DNA of 64,000 nucleotides from Pseudomonas oryzihabitans. Its GTDB lineage: Bacteria; Pseudomonadota; Gammaproteobacteria; Pseudomonadales; Pseudomonadaceae. Below, in pieces: positions 26,216 through 36,542 of the stretch. Below the pieces are notes generated by a model. That model did no database searches and was not told the DNA's origin. It was given only the letters and a program-made list of their open reading frames with translations. The first letter of the stretch is position 1; each line of letters begins with the position of its first letter. A program made the translations under genes and the position numbers. The stretch covers positions 785,001 through 849,000 of the forward strand of contig NZ_CP013987.1 of the NCBI RefSeq assembly GCF_001518815.1. The letters are read 5' to 3'.

Positions 26216-26293
26216 CGGGCCTTGGGTAGTTCTGCGAATTTCGCTGTCGCGTCGCGCCGCCGATAGTAATATGGCTCCGCTGTGGGCTCTCAC

Positions 26294-26301
26294 AATAACA
26301 A
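26294..26301 (+). promoter_or_regulatory. AANAANAA (Hfq/Crc-type) motif in the cstA leader
   Basis: AATAACAA lies 39 bases before the cstA start codon, matching the A-rich Hfq/Crc recognition motif. Confidence 0.4.
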
Positions 26302-26340
26302 GTATCGTCGCGGCCACTGGCGCGCGGCAGGAGAACAAGC

Positions 26341-28398
26341 ATGACCCGAATGGCCAGCCATCTAGCCTGGTTCGCCGTTGCTGTACTGGGCGCCTTCGCG
26401 CTGGGTACCGTGGCGCTGAGTCGAGGCGAAGCGATCAACGCCCTCTGGATCGTGGTCGCCGCCGTGGCGATCTACCTCGTTGCCTATCGTTACTACAGCC
26501 TGTTCATCGCCACCAAGGTGATGGGGCTCGATGCCAAGCGTGCCACGCCTGCCGTCCTCAACAACGACGGCCTGGACTACGTGCCCACCAACAAGCACAT
26601 CCTCTTCGGCCACCACTTCGCCGCCATCGCCGGTGCCGGTCCGCTGGTCGGCCCGGTGCTCGCCGCCCAGATGGGCTACCTGCCCGGCACCCTCTGGCTG
26701 ATCGCCGGGGTGGTCTTCGCCGGTGCGGTGCAGGACTTCGTGGTCCTGTTCCTCTCCACCCGCCGCAATGGCCGCTCCCTGGGCGACATGGTGCGCGAGG
26801 AGATGGGACGCATCCCCGGTACCATCGCGCTGTTCGGCTGCTTCCTGATCATGATCATCATCCTCGCGGTGCTGGCGCTGATCGTGGTCAAGGCCCTGGC
26901 CGAGAGCCCCTGGGGCATGTTCACGGTGATCGCCACCCTGCCGATCGCCATGTTCATGGGCGTCTACATGAGATACATCCGCCCCGGTCGCATCGGCGAG
27001 ATCTCGCTGATCGGCGTGGTGCTGCTGCTGGCCTCCATCTGGGCCGGTGGCCTGGTCGCCGCCGATCCGGTCTGGGGCCCGGCCTTCACCTTCACCGGCA
27101 TACAGATCACCTGGATGCTGATCGGCTACGGCTTCGTCGCCGCCGTGTTGCCGGTCTGGCTGGTGCTGGCCCCGCGTGACTACCTGTCCACCTTCCTCAA
27201 GATCGGCACCATCATCGCCCTGGCCATTGGCATCCTGGTGACCATGCCGATGCTCAAGATGCCGGCCCTGACCCAGTTTGTCGACGGTACCGGCCCGGTC
27301 TGGAAGGGCACCCTGTTCCCCTTCCTGTTCATCACCATCGCCTGCGGCGCGGTGTCCGGCTTCCATGCCCTGATCAGCTCGGGTACCACGCCCAAGCTGA
27401 TCGCCAAGGAAACCCATGCCCGCTACATCGGCTACGGCGCCATGCTGATGGAGTCCTTCGTCGCCATCATGGCCATGGTCGCCGCCTCGGTGATCGAGCC
27501 GGGCGTCTACTTCGCCATGAACAGTCCGGCCGCCGTGGTCGGCGCCGACGTGGTGTCGGTGGCCGCCAAGATCAGTACCTGGGGCTTCGTGGTGACGCCT
27601 GAGATGCTGCAGGCCACCGCCACCGAGATCGGTGAGCACACCATCCTGGCCCGTGCCGGTGGTGCGCCGACCCTGGCGGTGGGCATCGCCCAGATCATGC
27701 ACAACGTGCTGCCGGGCGAGAACACCATGGCCTTCTGGTACCACTTCGCGATCCTGTTCGAGGCGCTGTTCATCCTCACCGCGGTGGACGCCGGTACCCG
27801 TGCCGGGCGCTTCATGCTGCAGGATCTGCTGGGCAGCTTCGTGCCATCCCTGAAGCGGACCGACTCCTGGACTGCCAACGTCATCGGTACCGCCGGTTGC
27901 GTCGCCCTCTGGGGCTGGCTGCTGTACCAGGGCGTGGTCGATCCGCTGGGCGGCATCAACACCCTCTGGCCGCTGTTCGGTATCTCCAACCAGATGCTCG
28001 CCGGTATCGCCCTGATGCTGGGCTCCGTGGTCCTGATCAAGATGAAGCGCCAGCGCTATGTCTGGGTCACCCTGGTGCCAGCCGTCTGGCTGCTGATCTG
28101 CACCACCACCGCCAGCCTGATCAAGCTGTTCGATTCGAATCCGGCGGTCGGCTTCCTGGCCCTGGCCAAGAAGTACAGCACCGCCATGGACCAAGGCCAG
28201 GTGATCGCCCCGGCCAAGAGCATGGAGCAGATGCAGCACATCGTCTTCAACGCCTACACCAACGCCACCCTGTCGGTACTGTTCCTGGTGGTGGTGATGA
28301 GCATTCTGTTCTTTTCCATCAAGGTCGGTCGCGCCGCCCTGGCCAAGCCCGAGCGCAGCGATCGCGAAACCCCCTTCCAGCCGGTAGCGGGTTCCTAA
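26341..28398 (+). CDS. cstA: CstA-family pyruvate/peptide transporter
   Basis: A 685-residue inner-membrane protein with about 16-18 hydrophobic segments, the usual size. The family-defining region HHFAAIAGAGPLVGPVLAAQ starts near residue 91, followed by the LGDMVREEMG loop; GFHALISSGTTPKLIAKETH lies in the middle. The family, first named for carbon starvation, includes proton-coupled pyruvate importers (CstA, BtsT). An AGGAGA ribosome binding site precedes the ATG. It heads a cstA-ybdD-yjiA set and is divergent from a cache-type kinase and regulator. Confidence 0.94.
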   Translation: MTRMASHLAWFAVAVLGAFALGTVALSRGEAINALWIVVAAVAIYLVAYRYYSLFIATKVMGLDAKRATPAVLNNDGLDYVPTNKHILFGHHFAAIAGAGPLVGPVLAAQMGYLPGTLWLIAGVVFAGAVQDFVVLFLSTRRNGRSLGDMVREEMGRIPGTIALFGCFLIMIIILAVLALIVVKALAESPWGMFTVIATLPIAMFMGVYMRYIRPGRIGEISLIGVVLLLASIWAGGLVAADPVWGPAFTFTGIQITWMLIGYGFVAAVLPVWLVLAPRDYLSTFLKIGTIIALAIGILVTMPMLKMPALTQFVDGTGPVWKGTLFPFLFITIACGAVSGFHALISSGTTPKLIAKETHARYIGYGAMLMESFVAIMAMVAASVIEPGVYFAMNSPAAVVGADVVSVAAKISTWGFVVTPEMLQATATEIGEHTILARAGGAPTLAVGIAQIMHNVLPGENTMAFWYHFAILFEALFILTAVDAGTRAGRFMLQDLLGSFVPSLKRTDSWTANVIGTAGCVALWGWLLYQGVVDPLGGINTLWPLFGISNQMLAGIALMLGSVVLIKMKRQRYVWVTLVPAVWLLICTTTASLIKLFDSNPAVGFLALAKKYSTAMDQGQVIAPAKSMEQMQHIVFNAYTNATLSVLFLVVVMSILFFSIKVGRAALAKPERSDRETPFQPVAGS

Positions 28399-28410
28399 AG
28401 GAGCACTCTC

Positions 28411-28614
28411 ATGTTCAATGACCTGGGTCGCATGGGCAAATACCTCGGGCAGGCCGCCAAGATGCTGGTGGGCATGCCCGACTACGACACCTACGTCGAG
28501 CACATGCGTGGCAAGCATCCTGATCAGCCGGTGATGAGCTACGAAGCCTTCTTCCGCGAACGCCAGGAAGCGCGCTACGGTGGCGGCAAGTCCGGCGCCA
28601 TCCGCTGCTGCTGA
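28411..28614 (+). CDS. ybdD: YbdD/YjiX family small protein
   Basis: A 67-residue soluble protein starting 12 bases after cstA with an AAGGAG ribosome binding site. The pattern [20 protein letters not shown] with [19 protein letters not shown] and a final Cys-Cys is highly conserved in DUF466 (YbdD/YjiX). The gene is almost always next to a CstA/BtsT gene and has been linked to pyruvate transport; its molecular role is not settled. Confidence 0.93.
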   Translation: MFNDLGRMGKYLGQAAKMLVGMPDYDTYVEHMRGKHPDQPVMSYEAFFRERQEARYGGGKSGAIRCC

Positions 28615-28628
28615 CCATGGGTCACCCA

Positions 28629-28656
28629 AGGCCGGGCTCCATGCCCGGCCTCTTTC
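28629..28656 (+). terminator. Hairpin between ybdD and yjiA
   Basis: AGGCCGGGC / GCCCGGCCT is a 9-bp perfect stem with a TCCAT loop, followed by CTTTCT. It looks like a moderate terminator or attenuator that would lower transcription of yjiA relative to cstA-ybdD. Confidence 0.65.
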
Positions 28657-28671
28657 TGTCTGGAGTTTTCC

Positions 28672-29664
28672 ATGCGTGAACCTATTCCCGTCACCGTCCT
28701 GACCGGCTTTCTCGGCGCCGGCAAGACCACCCTGCTCAAGCACATCCTGCAGGCCGAGCACGGTCTGAAGATCGCGGTGATCGAAAACGAATTCAGTGCC
28801 CTGGACGTCGATGGCGAACTGCTCGAAGACGCCGGCGCGGTACAACTGATGAAGGTGGCCAACGGCTGTGTCTGTTGCACCGGCAGCAAGGATCTGGCCT
28901 ATGCCCTGACCGTGCTATTGGAGCGGCTGGACAGCGGAGAGCTGGATTTCGAGCGTCTGGTGGTGGAGTGCACGGGCCTCGCCGATCCCGGTCCGGTGGC
29001 CCAGACCTTCTTTACCGACGACCTCTTGCGCGAACGCTATCTGCTCGACGGGGTACTCACCCTGGTGGACGCCGTCCATGCCAGCGAGCAACTGAGCGAT
29101 CCGCTGTTGCAGGCGCAGATCGGGTTCGCCGATCGCCTGCTGCTGACCAAGCTCGACCTGGCCGAACCGGCGGCCGTCGAGGCGCTGGAGAACCGCCTGC
29201 AGCGCATCAACCGCCGCGCTCCGATCCGCCATGTCGACCATGGACGGATCGAGTTGGCCGAGCTGCTGGATATCCGCGGCTTCAACCTGCACGACGAAGA
29301 CCTGGCGCCGCCCACGCTGTTCCGGCCGCTGCGACCGGTGTCGGAAGCCGTCAGTCTCACCGAGCGCATCCAGTCCATTGCCATCCGTGAGGCGCGCCCC
29401 TACGACCAGGACAAGATCGGCAAGGTCATGGAGATGCTGCTCGACACCCTCGGCTGCGACCTGCTGCGCTACAAGGGGCTGCTGAACATCGCCGGCGAGG
29501 ATCGCCGCCTGCTGTTCCAGGGCGTACAGCAGATCTATGCCGCCGACTGGGAGCGTGACTGGCTGGCGGACGAGGAGCGCGAGAGTCGCGTCGTGCTGAT
29601 CGGCATGGATCTGCCGGAAGACCGCATCCGCGCGGCCTTCGACCGGGCGGTGGCCAAGGGGTAA
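28672..29664 (+). CDS. yjiA: YjiA-type COG0523 GTPase (CobW/P47K family)
   Basis: A 330-residue metal-linked GTPase. The Walker A TGFLGAGKTTLLKHIL is at residues 9-24, and the metal-binding Cys-x-Cys-Cys lies in GCVCCTGSKDL near 65-75. A Glu-rich switch (ENEFSALDVDGE) and a base-recognition TKLDLA follow, then a C-terminal CobW_C domain. COG0523 proteins act as metal chaperones or insertases; the YjiA branch binds zinc but has no known client. Its place after cstA-ybdD is conserved in many proteobacteria, which hints at a link to the transporter. Confidence 0.9.
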   Translation: MREPIPVTVLTGFLGAGKTTLLKHILQAEHGLKIAVIENEFSALDVDGELLEDAGAVQLMKVANGCVCCTGSKDLAYALTVLLERLDSGELDFERLVVECTGLADPGPVAQTFFTDDLLRERYLLDGVLTLVDAVHASEQLSDPLLQAQIGFADRLLLTKLDLAEPAAVEALENRLQRINRRAPIRHVDHGRIELAELLDIRGFNLHDEDLAPPTLFRPLRPVSEAVSLTERIQSIAIREARPYDQDKIGKVMEMLLDTLGCDLLRYKGLLNIAGEDRRLLFQGVQQIYAADWERDWLADEERESRVVLIGMDLPEDRIRAAFDRAVAKG

Positions 29665-29667
29665 GGC

Positions 29668-30126
29668 CTATTCCGCAGGCTGGCCGGTACGACTGGCCAG
29701 CCGCTCCAGGGCGGCCTTGAGCTTGGGATCACGGATCCCGGCCGCGACCTCGCGCAGGCTGTCGGCGCCCACCTGGCTGACCTGCCGCACGGGGCGGGCC
29801 CGGGTGGCGACGCCAGGGCTCGGCTGCATCTTGAACTGCACCCGCATGAGGCCGGCGAATTCCGGCGCCTGCTGCAATAGCCTGAGCAGGCGCCGCTGCT
29901 GATAACGCAGTCGTGTTGCCCAGTGGGCATCGTTGACCACCAGCAGCAGGGTACCCTCGCGCCAGCTGGCCACCCGGCAGTGGGGGCGAGCGGCCGGTTG
30001 CAACTGCTCTTCCAGCAACTGTTGCAGACGCCCCAGTCGCTCGGCCTCGCGAAACAGCGCCTTGAGCGGTTTGGCCTGGCGCAGCAGGGCAGCGGGAGCG
30101 ACGGCAGGAAGCGGGCGAAAGGCCAT
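29668..30126 (-). CDS. dciA: DciA-type DUF721 protein, replicative helicase loader
   Basis: A 152-residue protein. Its DUF721 core, 'AERLGRLQQLLEEQLQPA' through RVASWREGTLLLVVNDAHWATRLRYQQRRL, forms the KH-like domain of DciA. DciA loads the DnaB helicase in bacteria that lack DnaC, including Pseudomonas. The gene is divergent from secA, its usual neighbour, and its stop codon is three bases from that of yjiA on the other strand. The last 50 residues are less conserved. Confidence 0.85.
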   Translation of the reverse strand: MAFRPLPAVAPAALLRQAKPLKALFREAERLGRLQQLLEEQLQPAARPHCRVASWREGTLLLVVNDAHWATRLRYQQRRLLRLLQQAPEFAGLMRVQFKMQPSPGVATRARPVRQVSQVGADSLREVAAGIRDPKLKAALERLASRTGQPAE

Positions 30127-30360
30127 GCGCAGGACTCGCGATGGGCGAAGAGAGGACGCCGATGGTAACAGATCGCTCTGGCGTCCTGGCGGCTGGTGCC
30201 CCGTCGTTCTTTCCTCATCGGCATTTCCGAGTAGAATGCCCGATTACCATTGCGGGACACCGCGGGCTTCAACCCCCGCGCCTAGGCGTCTGGCCAGGCT
30301 CTGTAGAGGCCTTGCCGCCCGTTTCGCTCCTCTCATTCCAGCGGAAGAATTCCAGTCGAT

Positions 30361-33102
<2,742 letters not shown>

Positions 33103-33130
33103 GGTTTTGCCGAAACGGCCGAGGCGACGG

Positions 33131-33160
33131 CAACCTGTCGGCATAGCCGCCGACAGGTTG
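33131..33160 (+). terminator. Hairpin after secA
   Basis: CAACCTGTCGGC / GCCGACAGGTTG is a 12-bp perfect stem with an ATAGCC loop, starting 28 bases after the secA stop. Only a short TAAACTCT follows, so it is a probable but not classical terminator. Confidence 0.6.
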
Positions 33161-33287
33161 TAAACTCTCGCTAGGCTGTCTGCGCCCCTTGCCCAGGCTG
33201 GGCGAAGCGGGTGCTGGAATCCCGATTTCCACGCCGCGACCGGTTTTCCGCTCGCGGCGTTTCCTTTTCTTCCACTGGAGTTTTCCC

Positions 33288-34505
33288 ATGGCTGTCGGTC
33301 TCGGTCCGCTCTCCACGCTGCACCCGGTTCCCGGTTTCGAACTCGGTATCGCCTCCGCCGGCATCAAGCGTCCCGGGCGCAAGGATGTGGTGGTGATGCG
33401 TTGCGCCGAAGGCTCCAGCGTGGCCGGTGTCTTCACCCTCAATGCCTTCTGCGCGGCGCCGGTGATCATCGCCCGGCAGCGTTTCACCGGTCCGGTACGC
33501 TATCTGCTGACCAACACCGGCAACGCCAACGCCGGTACCGGTCAGCCTGGCCTGGCAGCGGCCGAACGCACCACCAAGACCCTGGCGACCCTGGCCAGCG
33601 TGGGCGAGGAGGCGGTACTGCCGTTCTCCACCGGCGTGATTGGCGAGCCGCTGCCCGTGGAGAAGATCGAAGCCGCGCTGCCGGCCGCCCTGGCCGATCT
33701 GGCCGAGGACAACTGGGCCGCCGCCGCCAGCGGCATCATGACCACCGATACCCTGCCCAAGGGCGCCAGTCGCCAGTTCCAGGTGGACGGCACCACCGTC
33801 ACCGTGACCGGCATCAGCAAGGGCGCCGGCATGATCAGGCCGAACATGGCCACCATGCTCGGCTACGTGGCTACCGACGCCAAGGTCGCGCGGGGCCTGT
33901 TGCAGGACCTGCTGGCCGATGCCGCCAACCGCTCCTTCAACCGCATTACCATCGACGGCGACACCTCCACCAACGACTGCTGCATGCTGGTGGCTACCGG
34001 TTGCGCGGCCATGGCGGAAATCGCCCAGCCCAGCGGTGAAGCCTTCGAGCAGCTGCGCGACGCGGTCTTCTCGGTGTTCGCCGAACTGGCCCAGGCCATC
34101 GTGCGCGATGGCGAGGGTGCCACCAAGTTCGTCACCGTACAGGTCAATGGCGGTGCCAACGCCCAGGAATGCCTGGACGTCGGCTATGCCGTCGCCCATT
34201 CGCCGCTGATCAAGACCGCGCTGTTCGCCTCCGATCCCAATTGGGGCCGCATCCTGGCCGCCGTTGGCCGGGCTGGAGTGCCGAGCCTCGACGTCAGCCT
34301 GATCGACGTCTTCCTCGGGAATGTCCAGATCTGCCAGCAGGGCGGTCGTGCGGCCACCTACACCGAAGCGCAGGGCGCGCGGGTCATGGGCCAGGCGGAG
34401 ATCGAGATCCGTATCGAGTTGGGCCGTGGCAGCCATGCCGAGACCATCTGGACCACCGACCTGTCCCACGACTATGTGAAGATCAACGCCGAGTACCGTA
34501 CCTGA
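33288..34505 (+). CDS. argJ: ArgJ, bifunctional ornithine acetyltransferase / N-acetylglutamate synthase
   Basis: A 405-residue enzyme from ATG 33288 with a CTGGAG ribosome binding site. It belongs to the ArgJ family of self-cleaving Ntn-type enzymes: the conserved Ala-Thr-Met-Leu cleavage site is in GMIRPNMATMLGYVATDA near residue 190, where the Thr becomes the nucleophile. 'TDTLPKGASRQF' and DGDTSTNDCCMLVATG are also typical. It transfers acetyl from acetylornithine to glutamate in cyclic arginine synthesis. The placement after secA is common in Pseudomonas. Confidence 0.97.
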   Translation: MAVGLGPLSTLHPVPGFELGIASAGIKRPGRKDVVVMRCAEGSSVAGVFTLNAFCAAPVIIARQRFTGPVRYLLTNTGNANAGTGQPGLAAAERTTKTLATLASVGEEAVLPFSTGVIGEPLPVEKIEAALPAALADLAEDNWAAAASGIMTTDTLPKGASRQFQVDGTTVTVTGISKGAGMIRPNMATMLGYVATDAKVARGLLQDLLADAANRSFNRITIDGDTSTNDCCMLVATGCAAMAEIAQPSGEAFEQLRDAVFSVFAELAQAIVRDGEGATKFVTVQVNGGANAQECLDVGYAVAHSPLIKTALFASDPNWGRILAAVGRAGVPSLDVSLIDVFLGNVQICQQGGRAATYTEAQGARVMGQAEIEIRIELGRGSHAETIWTTDLSHDYVKINAEYRT

Positions 34506-34590
34506 CGGCTGCCCGACGCTTCGGCGTCCGCCGTCTGGCGGGCGCCTGCGCGCGGTCCGCCGGGGCCGCATCGTTCCGAGGAATTCCCGC

Positions 34591-35229
34591 ATGTCCCAGC
34601 TGCAACTCGTGATCGGCAACAAGAATTTCTCCTCCTGGTCGCTACGGGCCTGGCTGGCCATGGAGCTCAGTGGCGCTGCCTATGAAGAGGTGCCGGTTCC
34701 GCTCTATGCGCCCAACAGCCGCGCCTTGCTCAAGGCCCAGTCGCCGACCGGCAAGGTGCCGGTGCTCAAGCTGGAAGAGGGCACCATCTGGGATTCCCTG
34801 GCCATCGTCGAGTATCTCGCCGAGGCCTATCCCGACGCCGGGCTATGGCCCGTGGATACCCTGGCGCGCGCCCATGCCCGAGCCCTGTGCGCCGAGATGC
34901 ACAGTGGCTTCCTCGCCCTGCGCCGCGAGCTGCCCATGGACCTGCGTCGTCGGCAGCGGCTGAAGTCCACCACGGCCGAGGCGGTGGACGACATCCAGCG
35001 CATCCAGCGCCTGTGGCGCGAATGCCGCGAGCGCTATGGCCAGCAGGGCCCCTATCTGTTTGGTACGCCGACCATCGCCGATGCCTTCTATGCGCCGGTG
35101 GCGAGTCGCTTCCATAGCTACGGGGTGGAGCTGTCCGCCGAAGCGGCCGCCTATGTCGAAACCATCTACGCCTGGCCGGCCTTTCAGCGCTGGCTGGCGG
35201 AGGCAGAAACGGAGGAGCAGAGCGCATGA
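34591..35229 (+). CDS. Glutathione S-transferase family protein
   Basis: A 212-residue soluble protein. The N-terminal thioredoxin-like domain starts LVIGNKNFSSWSLRAWLAM, in which the Ser pair of 'SSWS' is the likely glutathione-activating position; SPTGKVPVLKLE and DSLAIVEYLAE form the glutathione site. The alpha-helical C-terminal half contains LFGTPTIADAFYAPVASR. Substrate unknown. Its stop overlaps the next gene's start (ATGA), so it is cotranslated with the Nudix fusion. Confidence 0.9.
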   Translation: MSQLQLVIGNKNFSSWSLRAWLAMELSGAAYEEVPVPLYAPNSRALLKAQSPTGKVPVLKLEEGTIWDSLAIVEYLAEAYPDAGLWPVDTLARAHARALCAEMHSGFLALRRELPMDLRRRQRLKSTTAEAVDDIQRIQRLWRECRERYGQQGPYLFGTPTIADAFYAPVASRFHSYGVELSAEAAAYVETIYAWPAFQRWLAEAETEEQSA

Positions 35230-36185
35230 CTCGTCTGCACGTCGTCGCGGCGGTGATCCGCGATCCCCAGGGGCAGATCCTTATCGCCCAGCGCCCGGCG
35301 CACAAGCACCAGGGTGGACTCTGGGAGTTTCCGGGAGGCAAGGTCGAGGCTGGTGAAGCCCCGGCCGTGGCGCTCGAGCGCGAGCTGGCCGAGGAGCTGG
35401 GCATCAGGGTGACAGCGGCCCGCCCGCTGTTGCAGGTCCGCCACGACTATCCCGACCAGGCGGTGCTGCTGGACGTCTGGCAGGTGGACGCCTTCACCGG
35501 CGAGGCCCATGGCGCCGAGGGCCAGCCGCTGGCCTGGGTCGCCCCGCGCGCGCTGCTCGACTATGAATTTCCCGCGGCCAACCGGCCCATCGTCCAGGCC
35601 GCGCGCCTACCGGAGCGCTACCTCATCACCCCCGGCGAGTTGACCACGGCGGAATTGCTCAATGGCCTGCACCGGGCGCTGGACAATGGCATCCGCCTGG
35701 TCCAGCTGCGTACGCCGGACAACTTCGATCCCCAGTACCGCGACCTGGCTGGCGACGTCCAGGGGCTCTGCACCGGTCGCGCCCAGCTGATGCTCAAGGG
35801 CCCGCTGGAATGGCTGGGGGATTTCCCCGCCGCCGGCTGGCACCTGACCGCCGAACAGTTGCGTCGCTATGCGCCCAATGGCCGACCCTTTCCGGAACAG
35901 CGCCTGCTGGCAGCTTCCTGCCACGACGCCGAAGAGCTGGCCCTGGCCCAGCAGATGGGCGTGGATTTCGTCACCCTGTCGCCGGTGATGCCTACCACCA
36001 GCCATCCCGGCGCTCCGACCCTGGGCTGGGTCAAGGCCCAGCAACTGCTGGCCGACTGCAATCTGCCAGCCTATCTGTTGGGTGGTCTCGGCGAGGATGA
36101 CCTCACTGGTGCCTGGCAGGCCGGCGCCCAGGGCGTGGCGGCTATCCGGGCGTTCTGGCCCACCCCGGCCCAGGTTGAGCCGTAG
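35226..36185 (+). CDS. mutT: Nudix hydrolase (MutT) fused to a thiamine-phosphate-synthase-like domain
   Basis: A 319-residue two-domain protein. Residues 1-130 form a Nudix hydrolase with the box GGKVEAGEAPAVALERELA continuing into EELG, so the catalytic Glu residues are present; the MutT type removes 8-oxo-dGTP. Residues 140-315 resemble thiamine-phosphate synthase (ThiE/TenI): VDFVTLSPVMPTTSHPG and LGGLGEDDLTGAWQAGAQGVAAIRAF. The fusion is seen in several gammaproteobacteria; what the second domain does there is unknown. The key ThiE substrate Lys/Arg residues are not obvious. Confidence 0.88.
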   Translation: MTRLHVVAAVIRDPQGQILIAQRPAHKHQGGLWEFPGGKVEAGEAPAVALERELAEELGIRVTAARPLLQVRHDYPDQAVLLDVWQVDAFTGEAHGAEGQPLAWVAPRALLDYEFPAANRPIVQAARLPERYLITPGELTTAELLNGLHRALDNGIRLVQLRTPDNFDPQYRDLAGDVQGLCTGRAQLMLKGPLEWLGDFPAAGWHLTAEQLRRYAPNGRPFPEQRLLAASCHDAEELALAQQMGVDFVTLSPVMPTTSHPGAPTLGWVKAQQLLADCNLPAYLLGGLGEDDLTGAWQAGAQGVAAIRAFWPTPAQVEP

Positions 36186-36275
36186 GTTGGCGCTGAGCGC
36201 AGCGAAGCCCAACACGGGTAGGCCGTGCACGTGACTGTTGGGCTTCGACGATGGAGCCGTCTCAACCCAACCTAC
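36182..36275 (+). repeat. GTAGGTTGG palindromic repeat, unit 1
   Basis: Starts GTAGGTTGGCGCTGAGCGCA and ends CCCAACCTAC; inside, GAAGCCCAAC faces GTTGGGCTTC. The last four bases of the mutT gene overlap its beginning. It is followed by a near-identical second unit after 10 bases. Confidence 0.85.
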
Positions 36276-36285
36276 GGTTCTTGAC

Positions 36286-36378
36286 GTAGGTTGGGTTGAG
36301 CGCAGCGAAGCCCAACACGGGTAGGCCGTGCCCATGACTGTTGGGCTTCGATGATAGAACCGTCTCAGCCCAACCTAC
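36286..36378 (+). repeat. GTAGGTTGG palindromic repeat, unit 2
   Basis: Near copy of unit 1: GTAGGTTGGGTTGAG at the left pairs with CTCAGCCCAACCTAC at the right, with the same inner GAAGCCCAAC / GTTGGGCTTC stem. Together with unit 1 and the REP copy at 36403 it fills most of the 357-base gap between mutT and the old yellow enzyme gene. Confidence 0.85.
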
Positions 36379-36402
36379 GGTTGATGCCTGGACGTCAGGG
36401 GC

Positions 36403-36481
36403 ATCGCGGCCATGACGGTCCGCCGATGCGGCCGCCCCTACAGGTTCAGACATCACTGTAGGAGCGGCCCATGGCCGCGAT
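36403..36481 (+). repeat. REP-like palindrome, copy 2
   Basis: Matches the element at 23566-23646 along its length, including the extra CGGTCCGCCG in the left arm and the AGGTTCAG loop start. Arms begin ATCGCGGCCATG and end CATGGCCGCGAT. Confidence 0.85.
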
Positions 36482-36498
36482 AAACCTGAATCCCCATG

Positions 36499-36525
36499 AA
36501 AAAGCCCGCCGATCGGCGGGCTTTT
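36499..36525. terminator. Bidirectional intrinsic terminator
   Basis: AAAAGCCCGCC / GGCGGGCTTTT with a GATC loop is an 11-bp perfect stem flanked by A and T runs, so it works in both directions. It ends the old yellow enzyme operon from the right, 17 bases after its stop codon. Confidence 0.9.
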
Positions 36526-36542
36526 CTTGTCGGCGGGAAAAA

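Noticed and set aside
26362-28845. An 827-codon open frame antisense to cstA-ybdD
   Set aside because: Low-complexity His/Gly/Asp/Gln-rich shadow of a hydrophobic protein gene; typical GC-skew artefact.
36182-36481. CRISPR-like array in the mutT-nemA gap
   Set aside because: Repeats are long, palindromic and only two to three in number, with no regular unique spacers and no cas genes.
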